This document shows positions 1 to 8,043 of a stretch of DNA of 9,441 nt, piece by piece. Every line of letters begins with the position of its first letter. Position 1 is the stretch's first letter. The notes beneath the pieces are model-generated. The model was not told the origin of the DNA, did no database searches, and was given only the letters and a program-made list of their open reading frames with translations. Origin of the DNA: Lachnospiraceae bacterium (lineage in GTDB: Bacteria > Bacillota > Clostridia > Lachnospirales > Lachnospiraceae); NCBI GenBank assembly GCA_017959525.1, contig JAGDAL010000342.1, positions 1 through 9,441 on the forward strand. Reading direction: 5' to 3'. The position numbers and the translations under genes were made by a program.

Positions 1-2577
1 CACTTATTTGCTTCTAAGAAGCGCAAGCTTGGCCTTATGGACTTTTCCGATATGGAGCATTTTGCCTTGGATATCTTAGTGGACCATACCACTCATGAGA
101 TTCGTCCGGTGGCCAAGGAGATGGCCGGCTTCTTCGAAGAAGTTATGGTGGATGAGTACCAGGACAGTAACTACTTGCAGGAGACCATTCTCCATGCGGT
201 ATCCAAGGAGAGCTTAGGTAGCAACAACTACTTCATGGTAGGTGATGTGAAGCAGAGTATCTATCGCTTCCGTCAGGCAGAGCCGAAGATTTTCAATGAT
301 AAGTATGCCGCCTTTACCAAGGGCGAGAGTGCCCATCAGCGCATTGACCTGGATCAGAACTTCCGAAGCAGAGGCAATATTATTGAGACCGTCAATGACG
401 TGTTCCGTTATATTATGCTGCCGGATATGGGCGGCGTTGCTTACGACGAGGATGCAACGTTAAAGCTGGGTGCCACCTTTTATCCGGAATCCTCTGCGGA
501 CCTTCGCACCGAGTTTCTTATGGTACAGAAGGATGACCCGGTATTTGCGGATGAGAACATTCAGGCAGACGAAGCGGAGTGGGTGAAGATTGCTCTGCGC
601 ATCAACGAGCTCATTGCCTCCGGGATGCAAATCTACGATAAGAAAATCGACGGTATGCGCCCACTGACCTATGGGGACATTGCCGTATTGCGCCGTGGAC
701 TCTCCGGCGGTGTGGGCGAGCGTATGATGGAAGTCTTCGAGAGCTATCGGATTCCGTCCCACTTAGAGAGCAGTACGGGATACTTCAATACCTTAGAGGT
801 GGAGGTGGTCTTATCCTTCCTTCGCATCTTAGATAACCCAAGACAGGAAGTGCCGTTAGTGGCAGTGCTTCGGTCTCCGATTGTAGGATATACGGATGAG
901 CAGCTATCCAGGATTCGATTGGAATACCCGGAGTGTTCCTTTACGGAAGCCGTGTTTGCTTACGGGGAAGCCCATGAAGAGGATGTAAGGCTACAGAAGT
1001 TCTTGAACTTATACGAGACCATGCGGGAAAAATCCGCGGATACTTCCATCCATCGGATGATTCAGCTTTTTTATCTGCAGACCGGATACTTAGAGTATGT
1101 ATCGGCCCTTCCGGGTGGAGCAGTACGAAAAGCCAACCTAGAGAAGCTCATCGACTTAGCGGTCACCTATGAGAATAGTAGCTTCCGTGGACTGTTCCAT
1201 TTTGTAAACTACATTGAGAAGCTGAAAAAATACCAGGTGGATTTCGGTGAGGCAGACTTAACCGGTGAGGAAGATAACGCCGTTCGTATTATGACCATCC
1301 ATAAGAGTAAGGGATTGGAGTTCCCGGTGGTGGTCTTATCTGGTTCGACCAAGGGATTTAATAAGTCGGATTATACGGGGGAGGTGTTATTGCATGCCAA
1401 CCTGGGCATCGGTCTTCATCGTATTGATCCTATGCGCCGGGTAAAGAGTGATACCCTCTATCAGGAATACTTAAGCGGTCAGATTCAACTAGACCTCTTA
1501 GGGGAGGAGCTTCGTGTTCTTTATGTTGCGCTTACCAGAGCAAGAGAGAAGCTGATTGTTACCGGATCTATGTCCGCCAAGGACTATGAGGAGCTAACTT
1601 TAAAACAGGTGGGATTCGGCGAATCCTTCCAGGAACGACGGAAGGCCGGCTGCTACTTAAAATGGATGATGCCGGCAATCTTACACAATCCGGGCAAGTA
1701 CCAATTGGAAGCGGTAGAAGGCGCACATCTGATTCTTGGTGTGGTAGCAGAAGAAGTGGAAGATGCCATCACACGGGAACAGTTGGTATCCCAGATTGCT
1801 ATGGCCAAGGATGAAGATATCCATGCCTTAGAAGAAGGCTTCCAATTTACCTATGGATACCCGCGTCGCAGTGGATATAAGAATAAATACTCCGTATCGG
1901 AATTGAAGCACTTAGCCATCGAAGGTGCCATGGCGGATGGCTTATTACCGGAACATGAGGACGGCGAGAGCAAAGCCCTCTTTGGAACAGAAGAGAAGAA
2001 AAAGATTCGCCCGGCCTTTTTATCCGGGGAAGATACGGATGCCATCTATGTAGGTGCCCTACGTGGTACCGCTATGCACCGTTATATGGAATGCTTCGAC
2101 TTCGTACGACCAAATGCGGCCGAGACCTATGAGGAGCAGCTAGAAGAGATGAAAGCCGCCGGTAAGGTGACTGCCGAACAGGAAGAACTCCTGCGGGATC
2201 GTCAGCTAAAAAGCTTCTTACACTCGGATATTGCAGGGCGTATGATGAGTGCGGCTTCTTTAGGTAACCTCTATAAGGAGCGTGCCTTTGTCATGGGAGA
2301 TACACCGGAACATTTCTTGGACGGATCAAATACATCCGAATCCGGGGAGATGATTTTGGTACAGGGTATTATCGATGTTTTCTTCAAGGAAGAGGACGGA
2401 ATTGTACTCTTGGATTATAAGACGGACCGGGTGGAGAGCGCCGAGGAGCTGATCCTTCGGTATCGTCGTCAGATGGAACTCTATGCGGACGCCATTTGGC
2501 GTACCCAGGGCATGCCGGTAAAAGAGATGTATCTCTACTCTTTTGCTTTAGGCGAAACAATATTAGTAGAATCATAA
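1..2577 (+). CDS. addA: ATP-dependent helicase/nuclease subunit A (AddA), 3' portion
   Basis: This is the RecB-like subunit of the AddAB enzyme, which resects double-strand breaks for recombination and degrades linear DNA. The frame is open from base 1, and the first visible residues (…KRKLGLMDFSDMEH…) are internal AddA sequence, so the ATG at 37 is not the start. About 858 residues are visible. B. subtilis AddA has about 1230, so roughly 370 N-terminal residues, including Walker A, lie upstream. Visible UvrD-type motifs are II (VDEYQD, 148-165), III (GDVKQSIYRFR, 241-273), IV (NFRSR, 358-372), V (RIMTIHKSKGLEF, from 1285) and VI (LRVLYVALTRARE, within 1501-1560). The C-terminal RecB-type nuclease is intact: GTAMHRYME near 2065-2091, GIID (Asp at 2374), DYKTD (Asp 2413, Lys 2419), then a Q-x3-Y helix. 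addB would be expected just upstream but cannot be seen. The next gene's ribosome binding site overlaps this stop codon. Confidence 0.96.
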   Translation, partial: HLFASKKRKLGLMDFSDMEHFALDILVDHTTHEIRPVAKEMAGFFEEVMVDEYQDSNYLQETILHAVSKESLGSNNYFMVGDVKQSIYRFRQAEPKIFNDKYAAFTKGESAHQRIDLDQNFRSRGNIIETVNDVFRYIMLPDMGGVAYDEDATLKLGATFYPESSADLRTEFLMVQKDDPVFADENIQADEAEWVKIALRINELIASGMQIYDKKIDGMRPLTYGDIAVLRRGLSGGVGERMMEVFESYRIPSHLESSTGYFNTLEVEVVLSFLRILDNPRQEVPLVAVLRSPIVGYTDEQLSRIRLEYPECSFTEAVFAYGEAHEEDVRLQKFLNLYETMREKSADTSIHRMIQLFYLQTGYLEYVSALPGGAVRKANLEKLIDLAVTYENSSFRGLFHFVNYIEKLKKYQVDFGEADLTGEEDNAVRIMTIHKSKGLEFPVVVLSGSTKGFNKSDYTGEVLLHANLGIGLHRIDPMRRVKSDTLYQEYLSGQIQLDLLGEELRVLYVALTRAREKLIVTGSMSAKDYEELTLKQVGFGESFQERRKAGCYLKWMMPAILHNPGKYQLEAVEGAHLILGVVAEEVEDAITREQLVSQIAMAKDEDIHALEEGFQFTYGYPRRSGYKNKYSVSELKHLAIEGAMADGLLPEHEDGESKALFGTEEKKKIRPAFLSGEDTDAIYVGALRGTAMHRYMECFDFVRPNAAETYEEQLEEMKAAGKVTAEQEELLRDRQLKSFLHSDIAGRMMSAASLGNLYKERAFVMGDTPEHFLDGSNTSESGEMILVQGIIDVFFKEEDGIVLLDYKTDRVESAEELILRYRRQMELYADAIWRTQGMPVKEMYLYSFALGETILVES

Positions 2578-2587
2578 GGAGGACAAG

Positions 2588-3091
2588 ATGAAATTAGCAG
2601 ACAGTGTGTATGTAGCAAAGGGTGCCATTATCACCGGAGATGTAACTGTTGGGGAGCATGTTGGCGTTTGGTACAATGCAGTGATTCGCGGAGACGAGTA
2701 TCCAATTACCATTGGGGATGATACCAACATTCAGGATTGTGCCGTGGTACATGTAGGCAACGGTTTCCCGTGCAATATCGGTAAGCGTGTGACTGTCGGT
2801 CACGGTGCTATCGTTCATGGATGTACCATTGGGGACGACAGTATGATCGGTATGGGTGCCATCGTATTAAACGGTGCCAAGATCGGGAAAGGTTGTCTGG
2901 TGGCAGCAGGTGCGTTAGTTACGGAAGGAACGGAAGTGCCGGACGGTATGTTGGTCATCGGTGTTCCGGGCAAAATTGTAAAGCCGGTTCCGGAGAATCA
3001 GACCGAGTACATGAAGAGCAATGCTCAGATTTATGTGAATGAGGCCATCAGTCAGAAGGCTCATCCGGCTGAGGTTGCGAAGGAGAGTTAG
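2588..3091 (+). CDS. gamma-class carbonic anhydrase-like hexapeptide-repeat protein (YrdA/PaaY/CamH type)
   Basis: The 167-residue protein is almost wholly left-handed beta-helix, with imperfect hexapeptide repeats from about residue 11 to 130 (for example ITIGDD, CNIGKR, CTIGDD, AKIGKG) and a short C-terminal helix. It closes with the GVPGKIVKPV segment usual for this family. Zinc ligands of gamma carbonic anhydrases are present as His55, His72 and His77. The Arg-Asp pair of RGD (34-36) and Gln49 match conserved active-site residues of the archaeal enzyme Cam. The acidic loop that carries Cam's proton-shuttle glutamate is absent, as in the CamH/YrdA branch, so carbonic anhydrase activity is plausible but not certain. 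It should act as a cytoplasmic trimer. The ATG is supported by AAGGAGG at 2576-2582, 5 nt upstream and overlapping the addA stop. The stop codon abuts the maf start, indicating co-translation. Family assignment is firm; the substrate is not. Confidence 0.9.
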   Translation: MKLADSVYVAKGAIITGDVTVGEHVGVWYNAVIRGDEYPITIGDDTNIQDCAVVHVGNGFPCNIGKRVTVGHGAIVHGCTIGDDSMIGMGAIVLNGAKIGKGCLVAAGALVTEGTEVPDGMLVIGVPGKIVKPVPENQTEYMKSNAQIYVNEAISQKAHPAEVAKES

Positions 3092-3685
3092 ATGTTACAG
3101 TTACAAAAGCCGTTGGTGTTGGCTTCCGGCTCACCGCGACGCAAAGAATTATTAGAACAGGTTGGCCTATCTTTTACCGTGGATGTAGCGGATGTGGATG
3201 AGAACCTTGAGGAAGACCGTCCGGCTTCCTTGGTGGAGCAGTTATCCAGAAAAAAGGCCTTGGCCGTTTTGGCCCGCCATCCCGAAGCCATTGTGCTTGG
3301 CGCGGATACGGTAGTTGCTTATGAGGATGAGATCCTTGGTAAGCCGGAAGATGAAGCGGATGCCCTGAATATGCTTAGCATGTTGGCGGGACGTGTGCAT
3401 CATGTGTATACGGGAGTGACCTTGTGTTATATGGAAGATGGGCAGCAGGTGCTCGATACCTTCCATGTTTGTACCAAGGTGTCCATGTATGATACGCCGC
3501 GGGATTTGTTGGAAGACTACATCCGTACCGGAGAGCCTATGGACAAGGCCGGTTCCTACGGTATCCAGGGCAAGGGGGCTGTTTTGGTCAAAGTAATCGA
3601 GGGGGATTACAATAACGTAGTCGGCCTGCCGGTCAGTGAAGTGTTCCGACGCTTAGACGGCATGGTACATAAGAAGAGTTATTAG
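3092..3685 (+). CDS. maf: Maf family nucleoside triphosphate pyrophosphatase (dTTP/UTP type)
   Basis: Maf proteins hydrolyse non-canonical or selected nucleoside triphosphates to monophosphate and pyrophosphate in the cytoplasm, and are linked to nucleotide sanitation and septation arrest. The 197-residue length is typical. The N-terminal substrate loop SGSPRR is at residues 12-17, the catalytic Asp lies in GADTVV (Asp72), GKP is at 83-85, and AGR-x-H is at 99-103. The segment DKAGSYGIQG (151-160) with NNVVGLP (174-180) fits the YhdE-like dTTP/UTP pyrophosphatase branch rather than the YceF-like m7GTP branch, which has AGGFK and NALIGLP in those places. The ATG directly follows the upstream TAG with no gap, and AAGGAG at 3080-3085 sits 6 nt before it, inside the carbonic anhydrase-like gene. 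This argues for translational coupling. All key residues are present. The family and subfamily call is strong; cellular role is from family knowledge. Confidence 0.94.
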   Translation: MLQLQKPLVLASGSPRRKELLEQVGLSFTVDVADVDENLEEDRPASLVEQLSRKKALAVLARHPEAIVLGADTVVAYEDEILGKPEDEADALNMLSMLAGRVHHVYTGVTLCYMEDGQQVLDTFHVCTKVSMYDTPRDLLEDYIRTGEPMDKAGSYGIQGKGAVLVKVIEGDYNNVVGLPVSEVFRRLDGMVHKKSY

Positions 3686-3696
3686 TTTGGGGTTTT

Positions 3697-4767
3697 ATGG
3701 AAGTAAAAGAGAACTTACGGGAGCAAGTATTGGAGTGGATGGATTCGGTAGAACAATCCGCCCCTTGCTTCTCTGTTATGCATATGAAAAATATGCCAAC
3801 CGGAACCACGGCAGAAGTGACCGGGGACTGGAAGCATCATAACGGCATGGTGCGGGAACAGGATGATCTGATGAATATGGATGCCTACTGTATGAATCGG
3901 CATGCCTATATGCGTTATATCACCAAGTTCCTCTTAGAGCAGGAGTCCAACTTTTTTCGGCAGCAATGCCACAACGGAGATTTGACGGAAGCCCACCGTC
4001 ATGAGTACGTGGAGTTGGCTTACGTGGTAAGCGGCACCCTGCGGCAGCGAATCGTGGGAAGCGATGAAGTCTTCCAGGCAGGAGAGGTCTGTGTCATCGG
4101 CCAGAACTCCGTGCACCAGGATTACCTGACGGATGAGGAGTCGGTGGTGATTTTCATCGGTATCGCCAACGATTTGTTCGCGTCCAAGAACGCACTGACA
4201 GATCGTTACTCCAGAGCCCAGGGATTTTTCCGGGATCTGGTGGTGCAGAGGAAGAAGGATTTGAAGTTCATTCGCTTCAGTCCCCGTGCCGGAATCAACG
4301 AGGAATTCGAGGAGGTGATTCGTCAGATTATCATCGAGAATCAGAGCTGTCGCGCAGGATATGTCAATATTGTGGCAGGGCTTTTGGAACGACTGAATGA
4401 CATCTTAATGTCCCAGTTCCAGATCTCCCTATCCAAGGGAGAGGCCTCTCAGGTGCGTAAGCTTCTATTCGATGATGTGGTGGACTATATCGACCAGAAC
4501 TATGCCACGGTGACCCTGGATGATCTGTGTGAAAAGTTTGCTTACAACGCATACTATTTCAACCGATTGATTAAGGAAAATACCGGCCTTACCTATTCGG
4601 ATTATCTGAAGAACATCCGCATGGACAAAGCCGCGTATTTGCTGAAGACCAGCGGGGATTCCGTGGACCGGATTGCCCATCGGGTGGGCTATACCAACCA
4701 GGGATTTTTCTACAAGAAATTCCGGGAGCGATTCGGGGTGTTACCGGGGGAATACCGGAGCTTGTAG
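3697..4767 (+). CDS. AraC-family transcriptional regulator with cupin sensor domain, likely regulator of the arabinose operon
   Basis: The 356-residue protein has a cupin-type sensor domain at about residues 95-160. Its HRHEYVE motif (His100, His102, Glu106) and His140 resemble cupin metal or ligand positions. A linker follows (about 195-250), then the C-terminal AraC DNA-binding domain (about 258-355) with two helix-turn-helix units: TLDDLCEKFAYNAYYFNRLI and the signature segment IAHRVGYTNQGFFYKKFRERFG, ending in LPGEYRSL. Its place 142 nt before araA suggests it senses arabinose or a derivative and controls araA-kinase-araD; this is inference. It is not the E. coli AraC ortholog in arrangement, since it is co-directional rather than divergent. 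About 70-90 residues precede the cupin, longer than usual. The ATG has only a weak GGGG (3689-3692) upstream, and later in-frame ATGs (3778, 3910) have no better site, so the start is the least certain part. The gap to maf is 11 nt with no visible promoter. Confidence 0.9.
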   Translation: MEVKENLREQVLEWMDSVEQSAPCFSVMHMKNMPTGTTAEVTGDWKHHNGMVREQDDLMNMDAYCMNRHAYMRYITKFLLEQESNFFRQQCHNGDLTEAHRHEYVELAYVVSGTLRQRIVGSDEVFQAGEVCVIGQNSVHQDYLTDEESVVIFIGIANDLFASKNALTDRYSRAQGFFRDLVVQRKKDLKFIRFSPRAGINEEFEEVIRQIIIENQSCRAGYVNIVAGLLERLNDILMSQFQISLSKGEASQVRKLLFDDVVDYIDQNYATVTLDDLCEKFAYNAYYFNRLIKENTGLTYSDYLKNIRMDKAAYLLKTSGDSVDRIAHRVGYTNQGFFYKKFRERFGVLPGEYRSL

Positions 4768-4839
4768 TGAGTCAGAATATGTAAGTGTTTTCTTCGGACA
4801 AAGGCAGATTTGCGAATGGAAATGTAACCCTCCAAAAGA

Positions 4840-4851
4840 TAGAGTTAGAGT
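4840..4851 (+). repeat. tandem hexamer TAGAGT x2 in the araA leader
   Basis: TAGAGT occurs twice head to tail at 4840-4845 and 4846-4851, between the anti-SD arm and the GAAA hairpin. It could be part of a protein-binding site or simply a chance duplication. No function can be assigned from sequence alone. Confidence 0.3.
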
Positions 4852-4860
4852 ATGAAAACT

Positions 4861-4874
4861 ACTGCGAAAGCAGT
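4861..4874 (+). promoter_or_regulatory. GNRA (GAAA) tetraloop hairpin in the araA leader
   Basis: ACTGC-GAAA-GCAGT forms a perfect 5-bp stem closed by C-G and capped by a GAAA tetraloop, a particularly stable RNA loop type. It is followed by TTCTTAGGG rather than a run of U, so it is not a convincing terminator. It lies inside the larger SD-sequestering stem and could nucleate that fold. As DNA it is also an inverted repeat and could be an operator half-pair. Confidence 0.4.
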
Positions 4875-4909
4875 TCTTAGGGAACCATTTTTAAGGAGGG
4901 TTATCAATC

Positions 4910-6406
4910 ATGACTAGAGGAAAGAATTATCAATTTTGGTTTTGTACCGGATCTCAGGATCTCTACGGAGATGAGTGCTTAGCTAACGTTGCAGCACACT
5001 CCAAGGAGATGGTGGAGTATTTAAATGCCACCAAGTTGTTGCCATACGAAGTGGTATGGAAGCCAACCTTGATCACCAACGAGTTGATCCGTAAGACTTT
5101 TAACGAGGCCAACAACGATCCGAATTGCGCCGGTGTGATTACCTGGATGCACACCTTCTCTCCGGCAAAGAGCTGGATTTTGGGATTACAGGAATACCGC
5201 AAACCATTGTTGCATTTCCATACCCAGTACAATCAGGAAATTCCATGCGATACCATCGACATGGATTTCATGAATGAGAACCAGGCAGCACACGGTGACA
5301 GAGAGTATGGTCATATTTTCTCCCGTCTCAATAAGGACCGTAAGGTTGTTATGGGATTCTGGAAGGATGAGAAAATCATCGCTCGCATCGCTGACTGGAT
5401 GTTAACCGCCATCGGTGTGATTGAGTCCAGCCACGTACGTGTTTGCCGTGTGGCTGATAACATGCGTAACGTAGCAGTTACCGAAGGTGACAAGGTAGAG
5501 GCACAGATCAAGTTTGGTTGGGAAGTAGATGCTTGGCCAATCAACAGCATCATCCCTTACGTAGAGGGTGTCTCCAAGGGTGATGTAGATGCATTGGTAG
5601 AAGAGTACTACTCCAAGTACAACATCCTCTTAGAGGGCAGAGATGAGAAGGAATTCCGTGAGCATGTAGCAGTTCAGGCTGCACAGGAAATCGGATTTGA
5701 GAAGTTCTTAACCGAGCATGATTATCATGCAGTTGTTACGCACTTCGGTGATTTGGGCGCATTACAGCAGTTGCCGGGTCTGGCTATGCAGCGCCTCATG
5801 GAGAAAGGCTACGGCTTCGGTGCAGAAGGTGACTGGAAGACCGCAGCACTGCTTCGTGTTATGAAGTTAATGACTGCAGGTGTGAAGGATGCCAAGGGTA
5901 CTTCCTTCATGGAAGATTACACCTACAATTTGGTACCTGGTAAGGAAGGCATTCTTCAGGCACACATGTTGGAGGTTTGCCCGACCATCGCTGACGGAGA
6001 TATCTCCATTAAGTGCCAGCCATTGTCCATGGGGGATCGTGAAGATCCGGCACGTTTGGTATTCACTTCCAAAGAGGGACACGGTATCGCTTGCTCCTTG
6101 ATTGATCTTGGAAACAGATTCCGTCTCATCATCAACGAAGTAAACTGCCATAAGACAGAGAAGCCAATGCCGAAGCTTCCGGTAGCTACCAACTTTTGGA
6201 CTCCGGAGCCATCCTTAGAGGTCGGCGCAGAGGCATGGATCTATGCAGGTGGTGCACATCATACCGCATTTACATACGACTTAACTGCAGAGCAGATGGT
6301 CGATTGGGCAGATGCAATGGGCATTGAGTCCGTTGTCATCAATCGTGATACCACCATCCGTTCCTTAATCCAGGAAATGAGATGGAACAGTATCTACTAT
6401 CGTTAG
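4910..6406 (+). CDS. araA: L-arabinose isomerase
   Basis: This cytoplasmic, Mn2+-dependent enzyme interconverts L-arabinose and L-ribulose, the first step of L-arabinose catabolism. The 498-residue length matches the family (about 500 in E. coli). The N terminus [14 protein letters not shown] is the classic AraA opening. The metal and catalytic residues are all present: Glu306 (in FGAEGDWK), Glu335 (FMEDYTY), His352 (QAHMLEVCP) and His451 (GGAHHTAF), each within two positions of the E. coli numbering. The ATG has AAGGAGGG at 4893-4900 with a 9-nt spacer. That site can pair with an upstream sequence at 4825-4833, so translation may be controlled. It is the first gene of an araA-kinase-araD operon. 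Alanine codons are strongly biased to GCA (about two thirds by hand count), unlike upstream addA, which fits high expression when induced. Function is as certain as sequence allows. Confidence 0.98.
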   Translation: MTRGKNYQFWFCTGSQDLYGDECLANVAAHSKEMVEYLNATKLLPYEVVWKPTLITNELIRKTFNEANNDPNCAGVITWMHTFSPAKSWILGLQEYRKPLLHFHTQYNQEIPCDTIDMDFMNENQAAHGDREYGHIFSRLNKDRKVVMGFWKDEKIIARIADWMLTAIGVIESSHVRVCRVADNMRNVAVTEGDKVEAQIKFGWEVDAWPINSIIPYVEGVSKGDVDALVEEYYSKYNILLEGRDEKEFREHVAVQAAQEIGFEKFLTEHDYHAVVTHFGDLGALQQLPGLAMQRLMEKGYGFGAEGDWKTAALLRVMKLMTAGVKDAKGTSFMEDYTYNLVPGKEGILQAHMLEVCPTIADGDISIKCQPLSMGDREDPARLVFTSKEGHGIACSLIDLGNRFRLIINEVNCHKTEKPMPKLPVATNFWTPEPSLEVGAEAWIYAGGAHHTAFTYDLTAEQMVDWADAMGIESVVINRDTTIRSLIQEMRWNSIYYR

Positions 6407-6411
6407 AGGGC

Positions 6412-6421
6412 GTTATATAAC
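6412..6421. repeat. 10-bp perfect palindrome between araA and the kinase gene
   Basis: GTTATATAAC is a perfect palindrome in the 34-nt gap between the araA stop and the kinase start, just upstream of the ribosome binding site. It is too short and A/T-rich to be a strong hairpin or terminator. It could be a minor operator, an RNA processing site, or chance. Confidence 0.3.
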
Positions 6422-6426
6422 AGGAA

Positions 6427-6432
6427 AAGGAG
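6427..6432 (+). promoter_or_regulatory. ribosome binding site that fixes the kinase start at 6441
   Basis: AAGGAG lies 8 nt before the ATG at 6441 but only 2 nt before the in-frame ATG at 6435. A 2-nt spacer is too short for efficient initiation, so the downstream ATG is preferred and the protein begins [10 protein letters not shown]. Confidence 0.7.
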
Positions 6433-6440
6433 AGATGCAT

Positions 6441-8042
6441 ATGAGTATTGATAACAAGCGTGCGATCGAATTGGGGGAGACCGCACTGGGAATTGAATTT
6501 GGTTCTACACGAATCAAAGCATCCTTAATCAATCGTGATCATGAACCGATTGCCAGCGGAGATTTCACCTGGGAGAACCGGTTCGAAAACGGTGTATGGA
6601 CCTACCATACCGACGAGATTCATGCAGGATTACAGACCTGCTACAAGAATCTGGTAGAAGATATTAAAAAACAGTACGGAATTACTCCGACCACCTACGG
6701 TGCCATCGGAATTTCCGCAATGATGCACGGCTATCTGCCATTCGATGCAGATTGGAAGCAGTTACCCGAGTTCCGTACCTGGCGTAATACCATTACCGGT
6801 GAAGCAGCAGAAGAGTTAACCAAGTTATTCTCTTTTAACATTCCACAGCGTTGGAGCATTGCGCACCTGTATCAGGCCGTACTCAACAAGGAAGACCATC
6901 TTCCGAAGCTGGCACATTTTACCACCTTGGCAGGCTACATTCATCATTGCCTGACCGGTGTGAATGCACTGGGTGTTGGTGAAGCCAGCGGTATGTTCCC
7001 AATCGACAGCACCAAGATGAACTACGATGAGACCATGATGGATCGCTTCGATGAGCAGGTAGCTGCCAAGGGATATAACTTCAAGATTCGTGAGGTTCTG
7101 CCGAAGGTACTTTTAGCAGGTGACGAAGCAGGTAGCTTAACCGAGGAAGGTGCCAAGTTCTTAGATCCAACCGGAACCTTACAGGCAGGTATTCCTTTTG
7201 CTCCGGCAGAGGGTGATGCAGGCACCGGAATGGTTGCAACCAATTCCGTTCGCGTACGTACCGGTAATGTATCTGCAGGTACTTCCGATTTTGCTATGAT
7301 CGTTGTCGAGAAGCAGTTGGGTGTTCACAGAGAATTGGATATGGTAGCCACTCCTTCCGGACTTCCGGTAGCGATGGTTCACTGCAACAACTGTACTTCC
7401 GATATCAATGCCTGGGTAGATTTATTGGCTGAGTTTGCCGGACTCATCGGTTCCGATGTTTCCAAGGGCGAGCTGTATCCGAAGCTGTTCAACCTGGCAA
7501 TGACCGGTGATAAGAACTGTGGCGGATTGTTATCCTTCAACTATTTCTCCGGTGAAGGTGTGACCGATTTGGATGAAGGTCGTCCATTATTCTTACGTAC
7601 ACCGGATGCGAAGTTTACTTTGGCAAACTTCATGCGTACCCACATCATGTCTGCTATGGCAACCTTGAAGATCGGCTTGGATATCTTAACCAAGGAAGAG
7701 CAGGTACCGATTGATGCCATCTACGGACACGGTGGATTTTTCAAGACTCCGGAAGTAGGACAGCGTATTTTATCTGCAGCAGTAGATGCTCCAATCTCTG
7801 TTATGGAGACCGCCGGTGAAGGTGGACCTTACGGTATGGCACTCTTAGCTGCATATCGTATCTGGAAGCAGGATTCTGAGGCATTGGAAGATTACCTGGA
7901 GAGCAAGGTATTCGCATCTGCCAAGTCCCAGACCGTATCCGCAGACGCTTCCGAGGTAGAAGGATTCCAGGAATTCTTAGAGGAATACAAGAAAGCATTG
8001 CCGGTAGAGCGTGCTGCCGTTGCAAATGTAGGAGGCAAGTAA
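6441..8042 (+). CDS. FGGY-family carbohydrate kinase, probable L-ribulokinase (not classical AraB)
   Basis: The protein is predicted to phosphorylate L-ribulose to L-ribulose 5-phosphate with ATP, the step between AraA and AraD. The substrate is inferred from its position between those genes. The 533-residue protein has the FGGY/ASKHA fold: phosphate-1 loop [10 protein letters not shown] (17-26), a probable catalytic-base segment EGDAGTGM (Asp259), phosphate-2 segment [10 protein letters not shown] (275-284), and adenosine-site segment [14 protein letters not shown] (428-441). The opening differs from classical AraB, which reads roughly GVDFGTLSGR, and overall it resembles xylulokinase-like proteins (COG1070) often found in araA-X-araD clusters of Clostridia and Bacteroidetes. 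An in-frame ATG at 6435 is rejected on ribosome binding site spacing. The stop is 1 nt before the araD ATG, and the araD ribosome binding site lies within this gene. Family is firm; ribulokinase activity is likely. Xylulokinase is the main alternative. Confidence 0.85.
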   Translation: MSIDNKRAIELGETALGIEFGSTRIKASLINRDHEPIASGDFTWENRFENGVWTYHTDEIHAGLQTCYKNLVEDIKKQYGITPTTYGAIGISAMMHGYLPFDADWKQLPEFRTWRNTITGEAAEELTKLFSFNIPQRWSIAHLYQAVLNKEDHLPKLAHFTTLAGYIHHCLTGVNALGVGEASGMFPIDSTKMNYDETMMDRFDEQVAAKGYNFKIREVLPKVLLAGDEAGSLTEEGAKFLDPTGTLQAGIPFAPAEGDAGTGMVATNSVRVRTGNVSAGTSDFAMIVVEKQLGVHRELDMVATPSGLPVAMVHCNNCTSDINAWVDLLAEFAGLIGSDVSKGELYPKLFNLAMTGDKNCGGLLSFNYFSGEGVTDLDEGRPLFLRTPDAKFTLANFMRTHIMSAMATLKIGLDILTKEEQVPIDAIYGHGGFFKTPEVGQRILSAAVDAPISVMETAGEGGPYGMALLAAYRIWKQDSEALEDYLESKVFASAKSQTVSADASEVEGFQEFLEEYKKALPVERAAVANVGGK

Positions 8043-8043
8043 G

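Larger units (their letters stand above)
4824..4904 (+). promoter_or_regulatory. araA leader with anti-Shine-Dalgarno arm and possible SD-sequestering stem
   Basis: TAACCCTCC at 4825-4833 is a perfect reverse complement of GGAGGGTTA at 4895-4903, which contains the araA ribosome binding site (AAGGAGGG, 4893-4900). The 9-bp stem can be extended by a G·U pair at the outer end (4824/4904). After an AA bulge (4893-4894), four further A-U pairs form inside (4834-4837 with 4889-4892). The enclosed loop holds a small GAAA-capped hairpin. If the leader is transcribed, the structure would hide the ribosome binding site. The pairing is seen directly; a regulatory role is inference. I see no convincing -35/-10 pair or cre site in 4768-4909, which would fit activator-dependent transcription. 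Confidence 0.45.

Noticed and set aside
37..39. ATG at 37 as the addA start
   Set aside because: The frame is open and AddA-like upstream to base 1, there is no ribosome binding site before 37, and essential N-terminal motifs would be missing.
460..762. Minus-strand open frame of 100 codons inside addA
   Set aside because: It is antisense to a continuous AddA helicase sequence, and no family features are visible in the translation.
4776..4827. Imperfect direct repeat with shared ATGTAA (4779-4784 and 4822-4827), 43 bp apart, as possible AraC-type half sites
   Set aside because: A 6-nt match is expected by chance in a region of this size, and flanking bases agree only partly. Helical phasing alone is not enough.
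4673..4855. Plus-strand open frame crossing the end of the AraC gene into the leader
   Set aside because: It overlaps the second helix-turn-helix of the regulator in another frame, and the translation has no recognisable features. It is not a convincing leader peptide for araA.
4859..4872. Possible CcpA cre site around the GAAA hairpin
   Set aside because: The sequence matches the TGWAANCGNTNWCA consensus poorly on both sides of the central CG. The two other CG positions in 4768-4909 that I compared with the consensus also match poorly.
4861..4882. Hairpin before araA read as an intrinsic terminator of the upstream block
   Set aside because: The stem is only 5 bp and is followed by TTCTTAGGG, not a U-run.
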